The notes under the pieces are model-generated. The model saw only the letters and a program-made list of their open reading frames with translations. It had not been told where the DNA came from and ran no database searches. 64,000 bases of DNA from Bosea sp. Tri-49 (GTDB taxonomy: Bacteria; Pseudomonadota; Alphaproteobacteria; Rhizobiales; Beijerinckiaceae): assembly GCF_003952665.1 (NCBI RefSeq), contig NZ_CP017946.1, positions 3,658,001-3,722,000 on the forward strand, read 5' to 3'. The translations under genes were made by a program, and so were the position numbers. Numbering within the stretch: position 1 is the first letter of the stretch; each line of letters begins with the position of its first letter. Positions 16,202 through 24,587 of this stretch are shown here, in pieces.

Positions 16202-17143
16202 ATGCTGGCCTATATCCTCAAGCGCCTGCTCGCGACCATCCCGGTGATGGCGACCGTCGCGGTCATCGTCTTCATGCTGCTGCATCTGACGCCCGGCGAC
16301 CCGGCCGCGCTGATCGGCGGCGACCTCGCGACGCCCGAGGATTTGCGCCGCATTCGCGAGCAGCTCGGCCTGGAGCGCCCGATCGCCGAGCAATTCCTCG
16401 GCTGGCTCTGGCAGGTCCTGCAGGGTGATCTCGGGACATCGCTGTTCAACCAGATGCCGGTCGCGCAATTGATCGCGCAGCGGATCGAGCCGACCCTGAT
16501 CATCGGCCTGACGATCATGACCTTCGCGGTGATCGTCGCGATCCCGCTCGGCGTGATCGCCGCCTGGAAGGCCGGCAGCTGGATCGACCAGCTGATCATG
16601 ACGCTCGCGGTCATCGCGTTCTCGATGCCGATCTTCCTGATCGGCTATCTCCTGATCTTCAAGTTCTCGGTCGAGCTGAAATGGTTCCCGGTCCGCGGCT
16701 ATCAGCCGATGTCTTCAGGGCCGGCGAAATTCTTCTCGCATCTCGTGCTGCCGAGCCTGACCGTCAGCTTCATCTACATCGCCCTGCTGACGCGCATGAC
16801 CCGTGCGACCGTGCTCGACGTGCTGAACCAAGACTATATGCGCACCGCCCGCGCCAAGGGCATGGCGACGCCGCGTATCCTCGCCGTGCATGCTCTGAAG
16901 AACGCCGCCGTGCCGATCGTCACCATGGTCGGCATCGGGCTGTCGTCGCTGCTCGGCGGCATCGTCGTCACCGAGACCGTCTTCGCCATCCCCGGCATCG
17001 GCCGCCTGATGATCGACGCGATCATCCGCCGCGACTTCCCGATCCTGCAGGGGGTGATCCTCGTGCTGTCGGCGCTCTACGTGCTGATCAACCTCCTGAT
17101 CGACCTGTCCTATTCGCTGTTCGATCCGCGCATCCGCTATTGA
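16202..17143 (+). CDS. ABC transporter permease, DppB type
   Basis: A 313-residue integral membrane permease. It begins MLAYILKRLLATIPV with the first transmembrane helix, has the large periplasmic loop with LRRIREQLGLERPIAEQF, and later TRATVLDVLNQDYMRTARAKGM, the EAA-like loop that contacts the ATPase. It ends NLLIDLSYSLFDPRIRY, the usual DppB ending. I chose ATG 16202, where the hydrophobic N-terminus begins. With the next gene it forms the channel for the binding protein at 14487. Confidence 0.93.
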   Translation: MLAYILKRLLATIPVMATVAVIVFMLLHLTPGDPAALIGGDLATPEDLRRIREQLGLERPIAEQFLGWLWQVLQGDLGTSLFNQMPVAQLIAQRIEPTLIIGLTIMTFAVIVAIPLGVIAAWKAGSWIDQLIMTLAVIAFSMPIFLIGYLLIFKFSVELKWFPVRGYQPMSSGPAKFFSHLVLPSLTVSFIYIALLTRMTRATVLDVLNQDYMRTARAKGMATPRILAVHALKNAAVPIVTMVGIGLSSLLGGIVVTETVFAIPGIGRLMIDAIIRRDFPILQGVILVLSALYVLINLLIDLSYSLFDPRIRY

Positions 17144-17153
17144 GGACGAGCCC

Positions 17154-18026
17154 ATGAGCATCGCCATCGAGGCCCCTCGCAAGAGCGCCAGGTCCAAGAC
17201 GCCGAGCTATTGGCTCCGGCGCTATCCCCTCTTCATCCTCGGCTGCATCGGGCTGGCCGCGATCATCCTGCTCGCACTGTTCGCGCCGCTGATCGGGACG
17301 CATGATCCTGTCGCGATCAATCCGGCGGCCCGGCTGCGCCCGCCGAGCGATGCCTGGCTGTTCGGCTCCGATCCGTTCGGCCGCGACGTCTTCAGCCGGG
17401 TGATCTGGGGCGGGCGGGTCTCGCTCACGGTCGGCATCGGCGTCGCCGCGTTGTCGGTCTGCCTCGGCCTCGCGATCGGCATGATCGCCGGCTTCAACCG
17501 GATCGCGGATGCGATCCTGATGCGGATCATGGACGGGATGATGGCGATCCCCGGCATCCTGCTCGCCGTCGCGCTCGTCGCGATCGTCAAGCCGAGCATC
17601 ACCACGGTCGTCGTGGCGATCGCGATTCCCGAAGTTCCACGCGTCGTGCGCCTCGTCCGCTCGGTCGTGCTCAGCATCCGCGAGCAGCCCTATATCGAGG
17701 CAGCGCGCCTGAGCGGTGTGCGTTTTCCCGGCCTGCTGATCAGGCATGTCTTGCCGAACACGATCGCGCCGCTGATCGTGCAGGCGAGCTTCGTCTGCGC
17801 CTCCGCGATCCTGTCGGAGGCCTATCTCAGCTTCCTCGGCCTTGGCATCCCGCCGACCACGCCGACCTGGGGCAGCGTGATCTCGGAGGGGCGCAATGTC
17901 GTGCAGCTCGCCTTCTGGGTCGTGCTCTATCCGAGCCTCTTCCTCGGAGCCACCGTGCTGTTCATCAACCTGATCGGCGACGGCCTGCGCGATATGCTCG
18001 ACCCTCGCCTGGCGCGGACATTGTAA
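17154..18026 (+). CDS. ABC transporter permease, DppC type
   Basis: A 290-residue partner permease. It has an N-terminal cytoplasmic stretch, a first membrane helix at about residues 27-47, the LFGSDPFGRDVFSRVIWGGRVSL segment diagnostic of DppC proteins, an EAA-type loop REQPYIEAARLSGVRFPGLLIRHVLPN, and C-terminal GDGLRDMLDPRLAR. It starts 10 bases after the DppB-like gene. No dppD/dppF follows; the next gene is convergent. The importer must borrow ATPases encoded elsewhere. Confidence 0.93.
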   Translation: MSIAIEAPRKSARSKTPSYWLRRYPLFILGCIGLAAIILLALFAPLIGTHDPVAINPAARLRPPSDAWLFGSDPFGRDVFSRVIWGGRVSLTVGIGVAALSVCLGLAIGMIAGFNRIADAILMRIMDGMMAIPGILLAVALVAIVKPSITTVVVAIAIPEVPRVVRLVRSVVLSIREQPYIEAARLSGVRFPGLLIRHVLPNTIAPLIVQASFVCASAILSEAYLSFLGLGIPPTTPTWGSVISEGRNVVQLAFWVVLYPSLFLGATVLFINLIGDGLRDMLDPRLARTL

Positions 18027-18061
18027 AGCAACCGCGCCGGCGCCTCTCATGAAAACGAAGT

Positions 18062-18094
18062 AGGCTTCGGGAGCTGACACAGCCCCTGAAGCCT
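18062..18094. terminator. candidate bidirectional hairpin between convergent genes
   Basis: AGGCTTCGGG (18062-18071) faces CCC-T-GAAGCCT ending at 18094, giving a ten-pair stem with one bulge. It lies between the stop codons of the DppC-like gene and the convergent alpha/beta-fold gene. There is no long T run on either strand, so termination efficiency is uncertain. Confidence 0.5.
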
Positions 18095-18102
18095 GTATGC
18101 GT

Positions 18103-19071
18103 TCAGGAATTGTGCTTCTTGATGAAGCCCAGGACCAAATCATTCCAAAGGTCCGGTCGCTCCCAATAGGCGGAGTGGCCACAATCGGGGATGAGGCTGA
18201 ACTCAGCGCCCTGGATGCGGGAGTGGACGAGGCGCGCCATCGAGGGCGGCGTGTAGAGATCGCCGTCGCCGGTCGTCACCAGCACCGGCATGCGCCAGGC
18301 GGCGATAGACTTCCAGGTGACGTTGTTCTCGTAGGCCTGGCTCTCCATCTTCGCCGTCTTGGCCTTGTGCTCCAGCTCATTCCAGAGGCGGCGACCCTCC
18401 TGGTCGAGATGGCGATAGGATGGACCGAGCTCCTTGAAGTCATGAGGCAGGGCGTCGAACTCCTTCGGCCAGATCAGCTTGTAGATCGCCCGATAATCCT
18501 CGTCGCGAATACCGACGATCGTATTGGAGAGCACGAGGCTGCGCAGGCGCTGCGGATGCGACACCGCGAAATCGGTCGCGACCATGCCGCCGGCGGCCGA
18601 GCCGACAAGATGGAACTTCACCAGCTTGAGATGGTCGACCAGCTTGAGCAGGTCAGCGGCTCCGGTGCCGGGCTTGGCGGGATCGCCGACGACCGAGCCG
18701 TGGTAGCCGCGCCGGGAATAGCCGATGACGCGATAGCCGGCCTCGGCGAAGACCGGCGTCTGATAGAGCCAGACCAGCCCGCTGCCCGTCCCGGCATGCA
18801 GGAAGATCACCGGAACGCCGTCGCCGCCGGTGTCGAAATACCAGATGCTGTGCCCGTCCCCGACCTCGACCAGACCTTCGGCCGCCTTGATCGGCGCCGG
18901 CGGCGGCACCGGCTTCACACCCTGATCGGCGGCCGGCGCAGCGTTCGCGCCGCTCATCTGCGAGAATGCGAACGCGGCCAGGCCAAGGGCAGCACCGGCT
19001 CGCAGAAGACTCCGGCGCCCCGGCTCGCATACGAGACGATCGCCTGCGGAAGCGTTGTCTTCAGAAATCAT
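18103..19071 (-). CDS. exported (Tat) alpha/beta-hydrolase-fold protein lacking the nucleophilic serine
   Basis: A 322-residue protein with an N-terminal twin-arginine signal (GRRSLLRAGAALGLAAFAF, residues 18-36), then an alpha/beta-hydrolase domain. It is a close paralogue of the protein at 12407-13216: both have FAEAGYRVIGYSRRG and AAGGMVATDFAVSHPQRL. Again the nucleophile elbow is GSAAG (157-161), so Ala159 replaces Ser, while GDGDLY and DCGHS keep the Asp and His. I start at ATG 19071, behind a GAGGG site; a GTG six bases upstream is also possible. Periplasmic location is inferred from the signal. Confidence 0.85.
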   Translation of the reverse strand: MISEDNASAGDRLVCEPGRRSLLRAGAALGLAAFAFSQMSGANAAPAADQGVKPVPPPAPIKAAEGLVEVGDGHSIWYFDTGGDGVPVIFLHAGTGSGLVWLYQTPVFAEAGYRVIGYSRRGYHGSVVGDPAKPGTGAADLLKLVDHLKLVKFHLVGSAAGGMVATDFAVSHPQRLRSLVLSNTIVGIRDEDYRAIYKLIWPKEFDALPHDFKELGPSYRHLDQEGRRLWNELEHKAKTAKMESQAYENNVTWKSIAAWRMPVLVTTGDGDLYTPPSMARLVHSRIQGAEFSLIPDCGHSAYWERPDLWNDLVLGFIKKHNS

Positions 19072-19238
19072 GATCACCCTCTTCTTGTTATGACAATGAC
19101 GAGAGCAATCAATGCAAATTATCTACTCTGCATCCATGCCAATTTTCTCATCTAGGCACGATCAAAACTCAAATCCGGCAACCCCTTTTCAAGCATCGGC
19201 GCGCCGATACGACCGGTCGGCATCTCCGGTGTTTCGGC

Positions 19239-20393
19239 TCAGGCGGCCTCGGCCCGTGCCTCCGAGGCAAGGCCCAGCACGGCCTCGTCGCGCACGTCGA
19301 GGCAGACCGCAGTGCCGTTGTCGAACACCGTCTCGGCCCCGGCACTGACCTGAAGCACGCCGCCTGCCACCCGCACGCGATAGCGCATCATGTTGCCGAG
19401 GAAGCCGGAGAGCTCGACTGTGCCGTGAAGGCGGCTCGAGCCGTCCGGCACCGGCTCCTGCGGCGTCCGGAGCGCAAAGGCCTCAGGCCTGATCGAAACG
19501 GCAACAGGCTGGCCGACAGTGATGCCGCCCTGCAGCAGGCAGCCGACCTCTCCGGCCGCGCCCAGGCTGACCCTGGCAACACCACGGCTGTCGGGCTCCG
19601 CGGCGAGCGTGCCGTCGAGCAGATTGGTCGCGCCGACGAAGCCGGCGACAAAACGATTGGCCGGCCGGAAATAGATCTCGCGCGGATGATCGAGCTGGAC
19701 GATCCGGCCGCGATCCATGACCGCGACGAGATCCGACATTTCGAGCGCCTCGGCCTGGTCGTGCGTCACGTAGATCGTGGTGACGCCGACCTCCTGCTGC
19801 AGCCGCTTCAGTTCGGTGCGCATCTCCTCGCGCAGGGTCGCATCGAGATTGGAGAGCGGCTCGTCGAGCAGCAGCAACTTCGGCTGGCGCACGATGGCGC
19901 GGGCAAGCGCGACGCGCTGCTGCTGGCCGCCGGACAGGCGCGTCGCGGAGCGGCTGCCATAGCCGTCGAGGCCGACCCGCTTCAGCGCATCATTGGTCAT
20001 CCGCTCGATCTGCGAGCGGTCGAAGCCGTGCCCCTTTGAGACGCGCAAAGGGAAGGCGACGTTTTCGAACACGCTCATATGCGGCCAGATCGCGTAGGAC
20101 TGGAAGACCATGCCGATATTGCGCCGGTTGAGCGGCACGTTGACGCCGCGGGCATCATCGAAGAGCGGCTGCGTGCCGACGCGGATCAAGCCACGATCCG
20201 GCTGCTCCAGCCCGGCGATGCAGCGCAGGGTCGTGGTCTTGCCGCAGCCACTAGGCCCGAGCAGGGTGAAGAAGGTGCCGGGCTTCAGCGTGAACGCGAC
20301 ATCGCGGACGCCGCCAGCCGGACCGTCCTGCGTGTTGAAGAAGATCTTCTCGAGGCCCCGAACCTCGATCGCTGCGGTGGTATCCGCCGTCAT
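19239..20393 (-). CDS. ABC transporter ATP-binding protein, PotA/FbpC type
   Basis: A 384-residue ATPase with Walker A GPSGCGKTT, signature LSGGQQQRVALARAI, Walker B LLLLDEPLSNLD, and the C-terminal TOBE-like extension of the spermidine/ferric/sulfate importer class. Upstream GGAGG fits ATG 20393. No permease gene is adjacent: it lies 24 bases after a CoA-transferase gene, in the same operon. A binding protein plus double-length permease of the matching class at 33367-36167 lacks an ATPase, and both operons carry the same dyad, so I infer this ATPase energises that importer. Confidence 0.92.
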   Translation of the reverse strand: MTADTTAAIEVRGLEKIFFNTQDGPAGGVRDVAFTLKPGTFFTLLGPSGCGKTTTLRCIAGLEQPDRGLIRVGTQPLFDDARGVNVPLNRRNIGMVFQSYAIWPHMSVFENVAFPLRVSKGHGFDRSQIERMTNDALKRVGLDGYGSRSATRLSGGQQQRVALARAIVRQPKLLLLDEPLSNLDATLREEMRTELKRLQQEVGVTTIYVTHDQAEALEMSDLVAVMDRGRIVQLDHPREIYFRPANRFVAGFVGATNLLDGTLAAEPDSRGVARVSLGAAGEVGCLLQGGITVGQPVAVSIRPEAFALRTPQEPVPDGSSRLHGTVELSGFLGNMMRYRVRVAGGVLQVSAGAETVFDNGTAVCLDVRDEAVLGLASEARAEAA

Positions 20394-20417
20394 TGTCTTT
20401 CCTCCCGCGACACGCAT

Positions 20418-21080
20418 TCACCTCAACGAAAATGTGAGGGGAGCGCCGGTCAATTCCTGCAATCTGCCCTGCGTCATCCCCGGCGCCATCGCCCGCACAA
20501 CGAAGCCGCCCTCGGTCACGTCGATGACTGCAAGATCGGAGTAGACGCGGTTCACCGCCTTTGCCGCTGTCAGGGGGTAGCGGCACTGCTGCACCAGCTT
20601 GGGCTGGCCCGCCTTGGTGACATGGGTGGTCATCACCCAGACATTGCGGGCACCGGCGGCGAGGTCCATGGCGCCGCCGACTGCCGGGGTGCGGTCGCTG
20701 CCGGAGGTCGACCAATTGGCGAGATCGCCGGTCTCGGCAATCTCGAAGGCGCCGAGCACGCAGAGGTCGATATGGCCACCGCGGATCATCGCGAAGCTGT
20801 CGGCATGGTGGAAAAGCGCGGCGCCCGCCACCAAGGTGACGTTCTCCTTGCCGGCATTGACCAGCCAGGGATCGGCCTCGTTCGGGCCGGGCACCGGGCC
20901 CATGCCGAGGATGCCGTTCTCGGAATGCAGCACAACCTCTCGCCCGGCGGGGATGTGGTCCGCAACCAAAGTCGGCAGGCCGATGCCGAGATTGACGTAC
21001 CAGCCTTCGGCGATGTCGTTCGCGACGAGATCAGCCATCTCCTTGCGGCTGAACGGGGTATGATCCAGCGCAGCGGTCAT
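20418..21080 (-). CDS. 3-oxoacid/3-oxoadipate CoA-transferase subunit B
   Basis: A 220-residue beta subunit of a family I CoA-transferase. The catalytic Glu lies in LHSENGILGMGP, and NLGIGLPTLVADHIP, GGHIDLCVLGAFE and the C-terminal AVIDVTEGGFVVR are all as in PcaJ/ScoB. Together with the A subunit it would move CoA from succinyl-CoA or acetyl-CoA to a 3-oxo acid or a related acid. Its start overlaps the end of the A subunit gene by four bases. Confidence 0.92.
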   Translation of the reverse strand: MTAALDHTPFSRKEMADLVANDIAEGWYVNLGIGLPTLVADHIPAGREVVLHSENGILGMGPVPGPNEADPWLVNAGKENVTLVAGAALFHHADSFAMIRGGHIDLCVLGAFEIAETGDLANWSTSGSDRTPAVGGAMDLAAGARNVWVMTTHVTKAGQPKLVQQCRYPLTAAKAVNRVYSDLAVIDVTEGGFVVRAMAPGMTQGRLQELTGAPLTFSLR

Positions 21081-21787
21081 CGGGCGCCCTCCTTGCTGGC
21101 TGATGTCGCCGCCAGAGGCGGATCACCGCCCGCGACCGTCAGCACGCGGTTCACGAAGATGCCGGGCGTGACGATGATGTCGGGATCGAGCTCGCCGAGC
21201 GGGACGACGCTGCCGACCTGGGCGATGGTGAGTCTGCCCGCCATCGCCATGATCGGATTGAAATTCCGGCCGCTGCCCTTGTAGGTGAGGTTGCCCCAGC
21301 GATCGGCGGTGTAGGCTTGGATCAGCGCCACATCGGCGCCGAGCGCATATTCCAGGACATGGTCGCGCCCGCCGATGTTGCGGGTCTCCTTGCCCTCGGC
21401 GAGGCGCGTGCCCGCGCCGGTCGGCGTATAGAAGGCCCCGATCCCGGCCCCGGCCGCCCTGATCCGCTCGGCCAGCGTGCCCTGCGGCATGACTTCGAGC
21501 TCGATCTCACCCTTCTCATAGCGCGCATCGAAGGCGGTGGAGCCACGCGGGAAGCTGCAGATCAGCTTCGAGACGGCGCCGCTGCCGATCAGCTTGCCGA
21601 GCCCGGTCTGCGGCTCGAAGCCGGCATTGTTGGCGATCACCGTCAGATTGCGCACGCCGCTCAGCGCCAGCGCATCGATCAGCGCATTGGGCTGGCCGAC
21701 CGCGCCGAAGCCGCCGACCAGGACGGAGGCGCCGTCGCCTATATCAGCCAACGCCGCGGCCATGTCGGGAACCTGCTTGTCGATCAT
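21077..21787 (-). CDS. 3-oxoacid/3-oxoadipate CoA-transferase subunit A
   Basis: A 236-residue alpha subunit of a family I CoA-transferase, with VLVGGFGAVGQPNALIDAL, NAGFEPQTGLGKLIGSGAVSKLICSF, and EVMPQGTLAERIRAAGAGIGAFYTPTGAGT, the classical subunit A motif. It pairs with the B subunit that follows. The PcaI/PcaJ pair of the beta-ketoadipate route is similar, but the neighbours here are a hydratase and an ABC ATPase, so the substrate may be the acid of this regulon. Confidence 0.92.
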   Translation of the reverse strand: MIDKQVPDMAAALADIGDGASVLVGGFGAVGQPNALIDALALSGVRNLTVIANNAGFEPQTGLGKLIGSGAVSKLICSFPRGSTAFDARYEKGEIELEVMPQGTLAERIRAAGAGIGAFYTPTGAGTRLAEGKETRNIGGRDHVLEYALGADVALIQAYTADRWGNLTYKGSGRNFNPIMAMAGRLTIAQVGSVVPLGELDPDIIVTPGIFVNRVLTVAGGDPPLAATSASKEGAR

Positions 21788-21805
21788 AGGCTCTCACTTC
21801 CAGTC

Positions 21806-22597
21806 TCAGCGCCCGGTGAAGACGGGCGGGCGTTTCTCGGCGAAGGCACGCCGGCCCTCCGCCCTGTCCTGCGTGTCGCGCAGCATGCCCCAGACCAGGC
21901 GCTCCAGCCGCAGCGCTTCGGGCAATGGCAGTTCGCCACCGCTGCGGACGAGGCGCTTGACCGCCCGGACCGAGAGCGGCGCATTCGCCGCGATCCTGGC
22001 GGCGAGCGCCTGCGCTTCCGCCAGCAGATCCGGCGCGGGAACGATCCGGCTGATCAGCCCGAGGCGCAGAGCTTCCGGCGCGTCGATCATGTCGCCAGAG
22101 AGCAGCATCAGCATCGCGTCGCTCTGGCCGATGCTGCGCGGCAGGCGCTGCGTGCCGCCGGCGCCCGGGATCGTGCCGACCTTGACCTCCGGCAGACCAA
22201 AGCGCGCCTGCGGCGCCGCGAGACGGATGTCGCAGGCCAGAGCGAGTTCCAGCCCGCCCCCGAGCGCGAGCCCATTGATCGCAGCGATCAGCGGCTTCTC
22301 GCAATCGAGCGCCGATGCGAAGCTGTTGTCTCCACTGCCAGCAAAGGCCTGCGCCGCATACTGGCCGCTGACTTCCGCGGTCTTCTTGAGGTCGGCGCCT
22401 GCGCTGAAAGCCCGCTCGCCCGCCCCGGTCAGGACCACCGCCCGGATGCTGTCGTCGCTCGCAATGCGCTCGAAACAGGCGACGAGCGCGGCGCCCGTCT
22501 CCGGGTCGATCGCGTTCAGTGCCTGCTGCCGGTCGAGCACGATCGTCGCGACATGACCGGCCTGGCTGAACTGGAGCGATGGGGTTTCGGGGACCAT
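21806..22597 (-). CDS. enoyl-CoA hydratase
   Basis: A 263-residue classical crotonase. AFSAGADLKKT and ALGGGLELALACDIRLAA are the oxyanion-hole segments. FGLPEVKVGTIPGAGGTQRLPR carries the second catalytic Glu in PEV, and the C-terminal RAEGRRAFAEKRPPVFTGR is typical of hydratases of trans-2-enoyl-CoA. Of the crotonases here this is the one most like a true hydratase. It heads the operon with both CoA-transferase subunits and the ABC ATPase. A dyad operator lies 61 bases upstream. Confidence 0.92.
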   Translation of the reverse strand: MVPETPSLQFSQAGHVATIVLDRQQALNAIDPETGAALVACFERIASDDSIRAVVLTGAGERAFSAGADLKKTAEVSGQYAAQAFAGSGDNSFASALDCEKPLIAAINGLALGGGLELALACDIRLAAPQARFGLPEVKVGTIPGAGGTQRLPRSIGQSDAMLMLLSGDMIDAPEALRLGLISRIVPAPDLLAEAQALAARIAANAPLSVRAVKRLVRSGGELPLPEALRLERLVWGMLRDTQDRAEGRRAFAEKRPPVFTGR

Positions 22598-22657
22598 TCA
22601 GTCTCTCCGCCGGATCAAGCGCTGGTTGCCACCTAGGTAGGCCCCTACACCGGTGCC

Positions 22658-22674
22658 GGTCAAACGAGTTAACC
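22658..22674. promoter_or_regulatory. dyad site A (candidate LysR-type operator)
   Basis: GGTCAAACGAGTTAACC is an imperfect palindrome (GGTnAA-N5-TTnACC) containing T-N11-A. It lies 61 bases upstream of the hydratase/CoA-transferase/ATPase operon. Related copies are at 26604, 32257, 32336 and 33222, all oriented the same way relative to the operon they precede. Confidence 0.6.
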
Positions 22675-22749
22675 GCGCAGGCCGATGAGCTTTCCTCAAT
22701 CGAAGGACCGATGCGGCCGCTCTTCGCGAGCACTCACCATCGCGATCGC

Positions 22750-24114
22750 TCAACGATTGAGCGTTCCGACATTCGCGATCTCGTCGAGCCTGATCAGGCT
22801 GGCGAAGAGCTTTTCCGCCTGCGGCTGGGCGAGCTGCTTTGCGCTGCAGGACCAGAACTTCTGCCAGAGCTCGGCCTCGCTCATCGGCCGCGTCCAGTGG
22901 CCGCGGGCATAGTCGACGCTGGGGCTTTCGAGCACGCGGCCATCAGCGAGATGCAAGCGGACGCCGCCGCTGAAGCCGAGATTGGGCTGAGTGTCGGCCG
23001 GGATGCGGCTGTCGGCCACGGTCTCGACCTTCTGCAAGAGCGCCTGAACTTCCGGGCGGCCGTGGAAGGCTTCCTCCAGCGCATCGAAGGTGACGCGCCG
23101 CTCGAACAGCGCTGCCACAACCGCCAGCGGCACGCTGTGCGAGGGCACGAAATGCAGCACCGAGGGCGATTTCGAGATCACCGCATGTTGGGCGTCGCTG
23201 ATCAGCAGTTCGACCCGCGTGACCTCCTGCGGCTTGACGTCATGAGCCTTAGCAAGATCGAGCGCACCGTCCACGGCCCGCTGCGCGATGTTGCCGAACG
23301 GGTACTGCTTGACGTTGATGCCGATGCTTTCGAGGCGCCAGGCGCGGCCGAGATCGTCGAGCGGGCTCTCCAGATCGACCGCGCCCTTGGGCGAGAGCGC
23401 GACCAGCATGCCGCGCCCGGAGCGTTCCAGCGCATCAGCCGGCGCCGACATGCCGGCCTCGGCGAGCTGCGCCGCCAGCACGCCACCGGCAGCGCCACGG
23501 CCGATCTGGAACGGACCGACATCGGTGTCGAAGCTCGCGGTGATGCCGCCCGACATCGAGGCTGTAATGCCGAGGGCGCGCAAGGTCGTCGCCTCGTCGA
23601 AGCCGCGCAGATTGGCGAGCGCCAATGCGACGGCCGATGGCCCGAAGCAGGCGGTGGCATGCCAGCCCTTGCTCGAATAGCTGTCGGGATCGCGCTCGGC
23701 GAGCCGCGCCCAGGCCTCGTAGCCGGCCGCATAGGCCTGGATGACCTGCTTGCCGCTGGCGCCGATCCGTTCGCCCTCGGCGAGCAGAGCCGGCATCAGC
23801 ACCGTGCTGGTATGGCAGCCGGCGAAGGCGACATCGTCGAAGACGACGCTGCTCGTCGTCACGGCGTTGACCAGCGTCGCATCGGCGACCGAGGCTTTTT
23901 CGGCGCCGAGTTGGATGCGGGCCTCGTTATTCAGCCCTCGCGTGCCAAGGCTGGCGAGGACATGGCGGGAGACCGGCATATCGATGCCCGAAAGCATGAC
24001 GCCGACCGTGTCGGCCATGCCGATGCGGACGGCTTCGAGCGCGCGGGCCGGCAAGTGCTCATAGCGCAGGCCAGAAGTGAAACCGGCAAGCGAGCGTGAC
24101 AGGGCTGTCGGCAT
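22750..24114 (-). CDS. MmgE/PrpD family protein
   Basis: A 454-residue protein of the 2-methylcitrate dehydratase/aconitate decarboxylase/immune-responsive-gene-1 superfamily. It has the all-helical N-terminal domain with SFGADDTVGV-like GMADTVGVMLSG, then NAVTTSSVVFDD, GCHTSTVLMPALLA, the GYEAWAR helix, WHATACFGPSAVALALANLRG, and AGMSAPADALE. Family members dehydrate methylcitrate, decarboxylate cis-aconitate or remain uncharacterised. It closes the operon that begins with the GST and first thiolase-like genes. Confidence 0.87.
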   Translation of the reverse strand: MPTALSRSLAGFTSGLRYEHLPARALEAVRIGMADTVGVMLSGIDMPVSRHVLASLGTRGLNNEARIQLGAEKASVADATLVNAVTTSSVVFDDVAFAGCHTSTVLMPALLAEGERIGASGKQVIQAYAAGYEAWARLAERDPDSYSSKGWHATACFGPSAVALALANLRGFDEATTLRALGITASMSGGITASFDTDVGPFQIGRGAAGGVLAAQLAEAGMSAPADALERSGRGMLVALSPKGAVDLESPLDDLGRAWRLESIGINVKQYPFGNIAQRAVDGALDLAKAHDVKPQEVTRVELLISDAQHAVISKSPSVLHFVPSHSVPLAVVAALFERRVTFDALEEAFHGRPEVQALLQKVETVADSRIPADTQPNLGFSGGVRLHLADGRVLESPSVDYARGHWTRPMSEAELWQKFWSCSAKQLAQPQAEKLFASLIRLDEIANVGTLNR

Positions 24115-24195
24115 GGTCGTTTCCTCTGATGTCTTTATGGTCGCGCGCAGGGTGATCGAGCACGCCGCGCAAATCGGTCCGGCGCAGGCGTCGCC

Positions 24196-24582
24196 TCAGA
24201 CGACCCTGAACACCGGCAAGGTGATGCCGTCCTCGACCTGATGGCCGAAGGCGATCTCGACGGGCTTGCCGATCGCAATCTCCGCAAAGTCGCTGCCGAC
24301 GATGTTGGTCATCATGGTCGGCCCCTCCGCGAGGGTGACATAGGCGATGACGAAGGGCTCGGCCGTAGTGCGGGCGATGCTGTAGGAATAGATCGTGCCC
24401 TGCCCGCTCGCCGGCCGCCATTCCGTCTCCGGACTGGCGCAATGCGGGCAGATCGCCCGCGGATACCAATGCGCCCGCTCGCAGGCGCGGCAATGCCGCA
24501 GCTTGAAACGCCCCTCGGCGAGCTCGCTCCAGAACGCCTTGGTCTCGGGCTGGTGATCCAGCGCCTCACGCAGAACCGACAT
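24196..24582 (-). CDS. Zn-ribbon/OB-fold DUF35 protein (partner of the thiolase-like protein)
   Basis: A 128-residue DUF35 protein. The N-terminal rubredoxin-like zinc ribbon has CRAC and CPHC pairs (LRHCRACERAHWYPRAICPHC), followed by an OB fold with GTIYSYSIARTTAEPF and ending in TLPVFRVV. In steroid-degrading actinobacteria, DUF35 proteins form obligate complexes with Ltp2-type aldolases, and archaeal ones assist thiolase/HMG-CoA synthase. The gene directly follows the thiolase-like gene, its ATG 24582 lying six bases past that stop, which strongly suggests a complex. Confidence 0.88.
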   Translation of the reverse strand: MSVLREALDHQPETKAFWSELAEGRFKLRHCRACERAHWYPRAICPHCASPETEWRPASGQGTIYSYSIARTTAEPFVIAYVTLAEGPTMMTNIVGSDFAEIAIGKPVEIAFGHQVEDGITLPVFRVV

Positions 24583-24587
24583 GGGCT

